Source: Chelydra serpentina (Eukaryota > Chordata > Testudines > Chelydridae). From it: a stretch of DNA of 64,000 nucleotides. The stretch covers positions 36,270,001-36,334,000 of the forward strand of contig JBAIAC010000001.1 of assembly GCA_037349315.1 (NCBI GenBank), in the 5' to 3' direction. The notes beneath the pieces are model-generated. The model did not search any database. It was not told the DNA's origin and saw only the letters and a program-made list of their open reading frames with translations. The translations under genes were made by a program, and so were the position numbers. This document shows positions 22,710 through 31,667 of the stretch, in pieces; the stretch's first letter is position 1; the number at the start of each line of letters is the position of its first letter.

Positions 22710-23386
22710 GCTGGGAGTCCAGCTCTGAAGGCTCCTGCTGGAGCCCAGCTCTGAAGGCAGCACCGCTGCCAGCAGCAACACATAAGTAAAGGTGACAATA
22801 CTGCGACGCCCCTACAATAACCTTGTGATTCCCCCACAATACCCCTTTGGGTCAGGAACTCTACAGTTACAACACCGTGAAATTTCAGATTTAAATCCTA
22901 TTAAAATCCTATAACCAAAACACCAGCAGCAGTGCAGAAGTAAGGATGGCATGGTATGGTATTGCCACCCTTACTTCTGTGCTGTTGCCTTCAGAGCTGG
23001 GCCCTCAGTCAGCAGCTGCCACTCTCCACCCCCCCAGCTCTGAAGGCAACAGCACAGAAGTAAGGATGGCCTGGTATGGTATTGCCACCCTTACTTCTGT
23101 GCTACTGCTGGCGGGCCGCTGCTTTCAGAGCTGGGTGCTTGGCCACCCAACTCTGAAGGCAGTGCAGAAGTAAAGGTTTGCAATACCGTGACCCCCCTAC
23201 AACAACTTTGCTACTCCCCTGCAACTCTCTTTTGGGTCGGGACCCCCAGTTTGAGAAACGCTGGTCTCCCCCATCAAATCTGTATAGTATAGGGTAAAAG
23301 TACACAAAAGACCAGGTTTAACGGAGGAGACCAGATTTCATGGTCCATGACGAGGTTTTCATGGCCGTAAATTTGGTAGGGCTCTA

Positions 23387-24140
23387 ATCATTGGCTTTGA
23401 TCACATTGCCCCGAGATATTTTATATTTTAGTCATAACAGGAGAGACGAAGCAGCATCTACAGTTTATCCACTCCAGCCAGTAGCATAAGAGCATTAAGG
23501 GAGACTACTGGTGTTAGACCTCCCAGGCAGTCCACAATAAAAGACACGCATTGGACTCTATCCATCTGGAAAAAGAAATTCATTGATGTATGAGTACAGG
23601 TGGAGGGCTGAGGGATTCCTGCTTATTTCCTGAGCTCATCCCAACAGTTCACCCATTGCTGAGGTACAGCTGAACATTCATCACAACCCAACAATGTCCA
23701 GAACTTCCCTGAAATAATCATCAGCAAGGATGCTTTATCATGGCATTTTTAGGGAGTCATAGACAGGTCATGGTGAAAAGGGCAAGGGACACAGAAATGT
23801 CTTAAATCACAAGGTCACATACCACAGGCATCGTTTTATATCCCAAGTATTCTTTCTTTGTATTTCATTGCAAGCAAATGATGCTTATGCTGTGATAACA
23901 GTGAACAAAGCTGAACATACTACAGTACAGCAACTGCTGTTCTAGAGCAGGCCTTTATAAACTCTTTTTTAACAACTTTCTTCATTGTTTGTTTATTAAA
24001 ATTCCTTCTTCACCGAGGTTGGGGAAGGGCAAAACTTCATCAACTCTGGTGATATTAAAGATCCTGCTGAGAGTTCCTTAGTTGGTTGCCACAGTGTTGT
24101 TGCTGAGTTTCTGTTCTCTATGATCCTCCCATGCAGACAG
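23387..24140. other. Intergenic, no gene seen
   Basis: AT-rich unique-looking sequence, no motif or repeat recognised. Confidence 0.4.
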
Positions 24141-24436
24141 GGGCTTGTCTACATAGGGACATCCAGGAAAATTAATATGAATTAACTAAAGATGTGAATT
24201 TGAAGTAGATTAGTTAAACCGCGTTAAATCTGTGTGTAAAAACCATCATTCAGAATTAAAGTGCCCTTAATTCTGTTCATCTTAATTCACCTCCAAAGTG
24301 AATTAAACTAAACCAAAGTAAGGCCACTTTAATTCTGAATAATAGTGTCTACACATTGATTTAATATGGTTTAGCTAATCCACTTAAAAAGTTAATTTGG
24401 ATTAATTTTCCTGAGTGTCCCTTTGTAGACAAGCCA
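24141..24436. mobile_element. Foldback MITE, 35-bp terminal inverted repeats
   Basis: 24142-24176 (GGCTTGTCTACATAGGG...) pairs with 24401-24435 at 32 of 35 positions. An inner inverted pair, TCAGAATTAAAGTG near 24251 and CACTTTAATTCTGA near 24329, makes the whole about 295-bp unit a long hairpin. No coding capacity. Confidence 0.8.
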
Positions 24437-25312
24437 TAGATTTTAACTTGGCAGAACACAAGATTCTCAGTGTAAGCGGTTCAACTGTCACATCCACTTG
24501 CCCATATGCAAAAGTCCCAAAATGTCAAAAGCCATGATGGATACAGAGCAATTTTAAAAAAATCCACCTGAGAAATATTTATCTGAGGCATTTCAGCTGG
24601 TGACAGCAGTGCCACAGATAGCAAGATTATGGACAGTAGCAGCTGGAATATATAGTAGAGAGAAAAAACTGAGGCTAAAGTTCTATTGCAAAAAGAAGTT
24701 GGATTTATTTTCCCTCTGGATTTTACTTGTTTACACTTAGCCTGAAATCTTGGAAGGAAATGTAATTAAATTATTACTTTATTGTTTTTGTTTGAAAAAT
24801 AACCATATCCCCTGGGAAAAGCAGGAAACTTTGGAAGTATAAACAAGTTGTTTTCAAGTGAGTGGTTCAGTTTCCTATCACGGTGCCGCCTTCTACTCCC
24901 TTTCCCCTACTCTCTCCCCAGTATCTCCCTCCTTGTCTTTCTCCCTTCCTTCACCTTTTCTTTCCCCCACAACGTCCTTATTTCTGTCTCAGAAACGTTC
25001 TCCTCAGCTCCATTTCATAAAAAGCAAGTTACTTGCCAGTTGTGCACAAATCAGGACATTTAGGGAGGTTGTCAGTTTATGGAGTGGACCGGCCTCACCC
25101 AAGACACATCCTGCTAACTATACCTGAAGTGAGATGAGGTATGAGTGATGAGGTATAGGTGAGATGAGCTTCTCAGTAACTCATGGGCCCTAACAGATCA
25201 GGGTTACTGTAGAATGCTCAGAAGGGCTTCTGAACTCCGGCTCTGGATGGTTGGGCTATTTGGTGAGCTGCACTTCTGATGAACAGTAAATAACTGATAG
25301 TTACTAAGGGCC
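24437..25312. other. Intergenic, no gene seen
   Basis: Contains a pyrimidine-rich stretch at 24890-24970 that produces two overlapping chance frames. Nothing else recognised. Confidence 0.4.
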
Positions 25313-25390
25313 AGAGCCACAAAGGTATCTGGGTTTCTAACTTGCATTGATTTCAATGGAAGTTAGGACCCTAAATACCTTTGTGGATCT
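25313..25390. repeat. Short hairpin repeat, 78 bp
   Basis: Arms AGAGCCACAAAGGTAT (25313-25328) and ATACCTTTGTGGATCT (25375-25390) pair at 15 of 16. An inner pair, CTAACTTGCATTGA and TTTCAATGGAAGTTAG, extends the stem. Same family as the hairpin at 13256-13325. Confidence 0.7.
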
Positions 25391-25849
25391 GTGCCTGAGT
25401 GACATTAGCTGATCCCTTTCTATGGATGTCCTAGAGACAGGAAGTAAAACAGTGCATAATGTTTATTGCTATTTTTTTACTCTTTCCCAGGACTCCTTGC
25501 AGTGGTTTGCTTGACACTGATCTGAAGCATGTAAGTGCCTTAAAAATAGTTGTAAAAGATCATTACAATGCACTTTCTGTAAATGTAGATACTGATTTCT
25601 AATCATGAATAGTAGCTGGTTTGATATCCTCTGTGGCCACTATTACTTCCTCAGAAACCTATTCACCCTGACCACACTCTCTCCGACGGCTGAATGTCAT
25701 GAGATACGAACCTCCGAAAAATGTAGTGGTACCTATCCCTCCAGCCATGCTAATTCAAAGAACAATATAGGAAGGGAAGACACACCAGAAAGGATACTTT
25801 TTGACCCTGGGGAGCTGACATCTGCTAACACTGTCTTGAGGTGGAAAAT

Positions 25850-26281
25850 GTAAGATAAGGTATACAAACCATATGAGGAGGTATTCTAACCCCACCCTTG
25901 CCAGGAATGGGTCAATCAGTCCCACACTGCTACAGCTGCAACAGGTCTCAGGCTTGGAGGGAAGGGTTAAAAGGGGAGAGCCCAGCTCTGCTGGGAGCTA
26001 GCTAGGATGGAGAGCAGACTTTACTCTGAGAGAATAAAGTCTGTCTGAGACCAGAAAATGACTAGAGATTGCAGTCTACCACAGCGTCCCTGAGGGAAGG
26101 TAGGCTGACACGGGACTAGTATTTTGATTTCCTACAGTGACGTGCTTGTTTTTTCTCAGTGAAACTGTTTCACTTAGTGTCCTGCCAGAAGGGGGTGACA
26201 ACCAAATAAAAACCTGTTGTCTTGTGTACCTAACTGTGGACTAACAGTGGTTTCTTGTGAGCCCAGAAGCAATCCTATCAC
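25850..26281 (+). repeat. LTR-like sequence (possible solo LTR)
   Basis: Starts with TG, has a TATA-like GTTAAAAGGGGAG near 25965, duplicated GAGAGAATAAAGTCTGTCTG after it, AATAAAAACCTGTTG near 26206 and ends CCTATCACA. This is the promoter, poly(A) signal and CA-end order of a retroviral LTR. No flanking duplication or internal viral gene was found, so the call is tentative. Confidence 0.45.
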
Positions 26282-26477
26282 AGTCACTCTTTAGGGATCA
26301 TGTTATTAGTAGTCATAAGAATCTTGTATTTTGTTAACATATTACTTCAATGAAAATTGAGTTTCCTAGTTTTATAACCCGAAAAATCAGCTGTCAAACT
26401 TAATCACTTTTCTTCTGCCCTTAAGCATCCCACACTGCAGCATCAAATTATTAGTCATGATAAACATTCTTGATAGT

Positions 26478-26580
26478 AAAATGAAAATAAGAAAGAAAAA
26501 CTTGTAGCACCTTTCTTATTTTTATCTTATTCTTTCTTATTTTCATTTTGCTGACACAGACTAACACGGCTACTACACTT
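26478..26580. repeat. Snap-back copy of the 7568-type repeat
   Basis: 20-bp perfect inverted arms at 26478-26497 and 26530-26549 (AAAATGAAAATAAGAAAGAA and its complement) flank ACTTGTAGCACCTTT. It is followed by CAGACTAACACGGCTAC, the same family blocks as at 7568-7695. Confidence 0.65.
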
Positions 26581-26583
26581 AAA

Positions 26584-26695
26584 CCATTCTTGATAGTAGT
26601 GACACAAGATGGGTGAGAGATAAGCTTACACAGAGCTCTTCTTTGGGTTCTGACCTCTCTAACAGCATGGGACCAACACAGCTACAACACCACTT
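26584..26695. repeat. Fragment of a second abundant turtle repeat
   Basis: GATGGGTGAGAGATAAGCTT followed by GGGACCAACACAGCTACAAC recalls a widespread turtle interspersed repeat. Ends and class are not determined. Confidence 0.35.
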
Positions 26696-27375
26696 GTAAT
26701 TCTTGACAGTATTTTGCAACCAACTTGTTGCCAAGTTCTGAAGGTTTCCTGACTTTTGCAGGAGCTTTCTGGATACAAACTCTGAATACTGACCTGCAGT
26801 GACCTCTTATGGAAAGTAACAGAAAATATCCCATAGGGAACAAACCTGCACTGGCCAGGGTTGTGTGTGGGAACTAGATGGCCTTATAAGATTTTCGATC
26901 TTAACTTCTATGATTCTTTGATCAGGGTTAGTTGGAACTGCTTCAACCTTCCTAGGAATAGGTCCTGCCATTTACATGAAAATATTGCTGCAGGGGAGAC
27001 ACATGCCATCCATTAGCACTGGCAGTCCAGGGGACCAGAACAGCTTCTCTATTACTGGAAGCAGAAAGCAGTAATATAGTACAATGAACATAAAAATACA
27101 ATAGATTAAATACCTCAGATGAGGACAAGGAATGGAACAGAAGCCAATAAAAAGAGGGAACACAAAGCCTCACATAATATTTTACTTCTGCAAAATATAA
27201 TATTTTTACCACAAAGTACAATACAAAGAGGAACACCCTTTCCTTGAGAAAGTGTGATGAAATCTTTAATGATTACAAACAGTCAGGAACTTGGTTTTAT
27301 GTCTCATACAAAAAATGCCACCTCTCTGCCTCTGCCTTACCCAACCAAACACACCATAGTATAATGGTTCAGTTT
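26696..27375. other. Intergenic; CR1-type tail remnant near 26855-26925
   Basis: GGGAACTAGATGGCCTTATA and CTTCTATGATTCTTTG near 26865-26918 resemble a CR1 3' tail. The rest is unassigned AT-rich sequence. Confidence 0.35.
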
Positions 27376-27530
27376 TAAGAAAGAAAGAGGGGTATCCCCT
27401 ACTGAACTACCAGCATCACTTGCAACATCCTAGATTTTCCTTGGAGGTCTCTCATCCAAGTACTGATCAGACCTGACTCTACTTAGTGCTGACAAGGTCA
27501 CAGCCCAAAACTATATGGCTGTTGGCTTTA
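27376..27530 (-). repeat. 5S rRNA-derived SINE fragment
   Basis: On the minus strand, 27526 to about 27424 aligns by eye to 5S rRNA: GCCAACAGCCATATAG at the start, CACTAAGTAGAGTCAGG (box A region), then TCAGTACTTGGATGAGAGAC (IE/box C region) and GATGTTGCA near the end. It is too diverged to be a 5S gene. It matches the head of 5S-derived (SINE3/Deu-type) elements known in amniotes; a fuller copy is at 47700-48035. Confidence 0.7.
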
Positions 27531-29200
27531 AGAGAAGTCTGTTGGGAAAACCTCTTTCATTTCTCTTTTTGTGACACACAGAAAATATCCAACATTATTT
27601 CTCTTTTCCCCTGAGTACCAGGGCTTGATGAGAGAAACAAATATGGTCACTGCTCCAAATTCAAAATTAACTGTGAGAAATCAGAAATATGACAAATTTC
27701 CAAACTCAGATAGGATGGGCTTCTACCCAAATTGGCAGGCACTTTGTTTGTATCCTTGGGACTGTATGATCTACACTGTTAACAGTTATTGTCAAAAATG
27801 CTCTCTGATCATATAAAGTAAACATAAGAAAACAGTCAGACTGCCCAAAGGTTTCTCTTTGTTATGAAGACAGATAATCTTCTTTCCTGCATTAAATTAT
27901 GTGCCAGTTAAATTTCTCTAGAAAAATGGAGTTGGGTGGAAGGTGAAGGAGAACAAATTAAGTACTGTATCTGTATTACCATATTAGCCTCATTCTGTAG
28001 GACTTCTCCATAGTGCTGCACTAACACCCCTACCCCAGGTCAAAAGATACTGTGAAGCTCTTGAAAAGCCTCATTTGCCTCCTTGTCTTCATTATTTGTG
28101 GACCAATGTTGTATTTCCAACTATTGGTCTTCATCCCATTTGAAACAGTCTGCCTTCTCTGCCACCTGTGGCAAGCCAGCTAGGAGAAGGAAAGTTGAAT
28201 ATATTGGATTTAATTGAGGAGAGTTTATTCAATAACCTAGCAGGTTCCTGCAGCTAAGCTCCTTTCACCAGCATAAAGCTCACTTTATAAAGAAAAAAGT
28301 AAGAAAATCCCCATAAAAGTGTGACATCACTGTGTCCAATACTGCTGAAAATATCCCTGGACTGGAAATCAGTAAATGTCTCTTATTGTTGTTAGGTATA
28401 AGCTTAGAGAAGTTAAAGACCATGCTGCTTCTAGAGATGGACATATTGCATAACAAAGCAAGGGGAACAATTTAAAAGCCTTATGCTAATTAACAAGGGC
28501 TGTAGGAATCATATTAAAAAGGGGGGATATAAGGGGAATACTTGGAAGTGGCCTCCCAGGGGAGAGGTATATTGTTCTTCTTCTCATGTCCTTCCACCAT
28601 AATCATAGGGTTTTTTTCAGTGTTGGGCACGCATGCCCAATCTGTAGCACTGGTGAGATATTCCAGGGTGCATGGTTCCTCCAGGAGCTGGCAGACCAGC
28701 AGATATTCCATGGTTTGTGTTTCACTGCACCCACTTGTCTGGACTGTTGGAATAGCCCCACTTCTGCATATTGACTTTTGACCTACCAGCTCTTGTTTGG
28801 AAGTAATTTAAACATCTACAGGTTGACTAATCCTTCTCTGCGCCCACGGGAAGGCATTCAGCAATGTCAATGTGCATTCTGATGTCCTTGTGAAGTATTT
28901 CAAGTTGTCTGTGTCACATTTCCATTCATGCAGCCATCATTAATTTTTTTTTAACCGGTTCCGTTACACCTAGGAAGCTTTTCCATGATTTCAGATGGTT
29001 GACTGCTATGGTATGGCCGAGGAGCATATGTCTGGTATCTTGAGGTATACTGGGAAAGTTTATCAAAGGTAGGGGAAGTAGTGTGGAGGGAGTCTTCTAT
29101 GGCTAGTGTTCTCTCTGGTCCATTTTGTATACAACACAAAAAACCTGGATGCAATCACTGCCTTAGTTTCTTGTTCTCTGGAAAGATCCTTCAGGACTTG
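27531..29200. other. Intergenic, no gene seen
   Basis: No recognised coding motif or repeat. Frames of 60-80 codons overlap on opposite strands. Confidence 0.4.
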
Positions 29201-29360
29201 TACACAATACCACTTATGTCAGTAGAACTTATGTCACTCAGGGGTGTGAATAAGCCACCTCCCTGACCGATGTAAGTTACACCAACCTAAGAGCCGGTGT
29301 CAGTGGAAGAGCTCTCTCCTGTTGGCATAGAGCAATTCTGGTGTACACTAGCCCTTAGCT
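29201..29360. mobile_element. MITE fragment related to 7955-8215
   Basis: Shares TATGTCACTCAGGGGTGTGA, TGTAAGTTACACCAACCTAA and GTGTACACTAGCCCTTA with the element at 7955-8215. One terminus appears to be missing. Confidence 0.45.
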
Positions 29361-29429
29361 AGTGTTCTGCATCACCATGGGAGAGCCTTGCATTCAGTTC
29401 CTGGTCTGCTCTCCTGTTCCACAAGCCAA

Positions 29430-29600
29430 CAGGATGATTATTAGTGTTCTGGTACCACCCAAACACCCTAATAAAGATGAGTGCCCTGTTGTGCTAGGCA
29501 CTGTATAAAGTAATATAAGATATGGTTCCCCTGCCCCAAAAAGTTTATAATCCAATTTAAAATAAGGTGCAACAAGGAAGTGTAACAAATAGGGGTGGGA
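29430..29600 (+). repeat. Old amniote interspersed repeat, second copy
   Basis: TTGTGCTAGGCACTGTATAA and CCCTGCCCCAAAAAGTTTA are the same blocks as in the repeat at 7495-7860. Old and diverged. Confidence 0.5.
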
Positions 29601-30284
29601 AAGCAGTAATAAGAACACAGAGTTGCAGTTTATCTAGAAACATCAACAGGGGATCCTGCATGTGCTTATGGACTCCTGAACCTCAATTCAACTGAATGGC
29701 TGGATTTTTAAGTAGTGTTTGCTCATTCCTTCCGTTTTAAGAGGACATTCCTCCCAGTGAATTTTCATGCTGCTGAAACAGTCATAAAAAAGCCAATTAA
29801 GTTTGTGGGAAAGCCTGTAAGTGAACTTATTGCTCCCCAAGAGAAGATGTAGTACCCCTTATCCATCAATCCTTAAGAAAACTACTCCTGAAGAGGCATC
29901 ACAAATACTGAAAATGAAAGGTGTTGATCAGCCTAGTAAGGGTTGATCTAAGGTAGTAAGGGCCTCAGAAATGTTCATCATAAAGTCCCCATGATTCATG
30001 TTATATCTCCTATATCATCAGTAAGGATACGATTTCGCCATGGAGGTCGTGGATTCTGTGAGTTTAACAGATGGCTGCGACTTCTTCGGCTCCAGCTTCA
30101 GCCCTCCCGCAGCAGAGCTTGGACTTCAGCCCCCACATGATCACATCCCGATTGTGTACATTTTTACCATGACTGTTCCATGGAATGTTTCTGATATACA
30201 CGACAAAATTATATCCATACATAGCAGTCAGTCCCTTGCCACTCTCCTTCTGCCTCCTCCCTGAGGCAGTGGGAGAGGGAACAG
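29601..30284. other. Intergenic, no gene seen
   Basis: No recognised coding motif or repeat family in this stretch. Confidence 0.4.
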
Positions 30285-30968
30285 TAAGATGCCATGGGAA
30301 ATGACTGCCTAGGAAGGAGTATTAAAAAAAAGAGATCTAGGGGTTATAGCAAATCACAAGCTAAATATGAGTCAACAGTGTGATACTGTTGCAAAAAAAG
30401 CAAACATCACTCTGTACTGAACTCCTGTATTAACAGGGTTGTAAGCAAAACATGAGAAGTATTCTTCCACTCTACTCTGTGCGGATAAGGCCTCAGCTGG
30501 AGTACTGCGTCCAGTTCTGTTCACCATATATCAGAAAAGATATGGACAAACTGGAGAAAGTCCAGAGGAAAGCAACAAAAATGACATAGGAAAATGAGGA
30601 AAGATTGAAAAAATTGGGTTTGTTTAGTCTTGAGACTAGACGACTGGGGGGGGAGGGCATAAGAGTTTTCAAGTACATAAAAAGTCATTACAAGGAGAAG
30701 GGTGAAAAATTAAGTAATGGGCATAAATTGCAGCAAGGGAGGTTTAGGGTGGACACTAGGAAAAACTTCTTAACTGTCAGTGTAGGTAAGCATTGGAACA
30801 AATTGCTTAGGAAGATTGTGGCATCTCCGTCATGGAAGGTTTTTAAGAACAGGTTAGACAAACACCTGTCAGGGATTGTCTAGGTTTACTTAGTCCTGCC
30901 CCGAGTATAGGAGACTGGACTAGATGACCTACTGAGGTCCCTGCCAGGCCTACATTGCTATTCCTCTA
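30285..30968 (+). mobile_element. CR1 LINE, 3' region with ORF2 C-terminus
   Basis: Starts in the post-RT region (GGAAATGACTGCCTAGGAAG, CACAAGCTAAATATGAGTC) and runs to the CR1 tail (GACTGGACTAGATGACC near 30912, then TATTCCTCTATG). A 92-codon frame at 30605-30883 is the ORF2 C-terminus (KKLGLFSLETRRLGGEGIRV...SPSWKVFKNRLDKHLSG) ending at its TAG. Upstream frames are broken. Confidence 0.88.
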
Positions 30969-31179
30969 TGCCAAGCGGCTGATGAAGAACTGCAGAGATC
31001 AGTATAAAGAAAAGGCTCGATTAATTATTATTTGTATCATGTTTCCCTACGAGCCCCAATCAAGCACCAGCACTCAACTGTGCTAAGAGGGGATCCCAGA
31101 GGGGGTCCAGCCCCCCAAGAAAACTTTACAATTGATCTAACTGCAGCCAGGCCTCCCTCTGGCAGCCAAAGCTCCACCT
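30969..31179. repeat. Repeat fragment upstream of the MRPS18A CpG island
   Basis: TTAATTATTATTTGTATCATG followed by GCCCCAATCAAGCACCAG resembles the start of the old repeat family seen at 7495 and 29430. Short and diverged. Confidence 0.35.
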
Positions 31180-31449
31180 CCGAGGTATAAAACCCAGGCC
31201 CGGCAGGATGAGCCTGAGCCCCAGGCGACCCCGACAGCTACTGCCAAAGGCGGGTGAGGGAGCGAGCGAGCCCTCGCGCAGAGCTGGGCGGGTCACTGCT
31301 GGCCCCGGCGAGGGCTGCCAGGGCTGATGGTGCTGCGGCCCCCGCGGCCGGGATGAGCCCCTTGATCCAAGCTTCCCAAAGGAGAGCAGCGGCTCTGGGC
31401 CCGTCCCTTCCGGGGAGGCTGGGGAGAGTCCCCGCGCCTGGTCCTCGCT

Positions 31450-31561
31450 CCAAGATGGCGCCATCATAGGCTGCTGCCCGCTCTCTTCCCGCCTGCGGGC
31501 CCGAGCGCCCCGGAAGCGGAAGTGGCGTGAGGCGAGGGGCGTGTCAGGGCCGATTCCCAAG
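31450..31561 (+). promoter_or_regulatory. MRPS18A: MRPS18A proximal promoter with tandem ETS/GABP and YY1 sites
   Basis: AAGATGGCGCC at 31452-31462 is YY1-like; its core GATGGCGCCATC reads the same on both strands. Two abutting ETS cores, CCGGAAG (31510-31516) and CGGAAGTG (31517-31524), form a tandem GABP/NRF-2 arrangement common in nuclear genes for mitochondrial proteins. A second YY1-type site, AAGATGGCGGCC at 31559-31570, includes the start codon. There is no TATA box. Transcription probably starts between the ETS pair and the ATG. Confidence 0.65.
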
Positions 31562-31667
31562 ATGGCGGCCCCCAGCTTGCTGCGCGGCGGCTGGAGCCGG
31601 CTGGTCTCCGGGTTCCTGGGGCTGGGGGGCGGCTGGGCCCGGCCTCCGGCCCGCGCGCTCCGGCAGG
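31562..31667 (+). CDS. MRPS18A: MRPS18A coding exon 1 (start codon, presequence)
   Basis: Starts at ATG in the context CCCAAGATGGCGG and encodes about 35 residues beginning [14 protein letters not shown], a basic hydrophobic mitochondrial presequence. Ends in phase 1 before the donor GTGAGT at 31668. A YY1-type motif covers the ATG. Confidence 0.95.

Larger units (their letters stand above)
21757..23386. mobile_element. Large hAT-like non-autonomous element carrying nested insertions
   Basis: Termini are inverted: left TAGGGACCCTACCAAAT at 21757 and right ATTTGGTAGGGCTCTA ending at 23386. Subterminal blocks are also inverted, for example TTATTGTAGGGGCGTCG (21908 region) against CGACGCCCCTACAATAA (22803 region). 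No coding capacity. Two younger elements sit inside it at 21978-22398 and 22443-22709. A 50-bp hairpin unit is duplicated at 22931-22987 and 23053-23107. I did not find a convincing outer target duplication. Confidence 0.6.

Noticed and set aside
21993..22839. Cluster of long overlapping frames on both strands
   Set aside because: They fall entirely within GC-rich nested MITEs that are stop-poor; TIRs and target duplications explain the sequence.
27424..27526. Possible 5S rRNA gene (minus strand)
   Set aside because: Box A and the 3' half are too diverged and no terminator T-run follows; it fits a 5S-derived SINE head.
1..31449. VEGFA or other genes expected by synteny upstream of MRPS18A
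   Set aside because: No VEGF cystine-knot exon or other recognisable exon was seen on either strand; VEGFA probably lies beyond the window start.
31126..31560. 144-codon minus-strand frame divergent from MRPS18A
   Set aside because: It lies in the CpG island, where stop codons are rare by composition. The protein is Pro/Arg/Gly/Ser-rich with no motif. A divergent non-coding transcript is possible but not supported by sequence.
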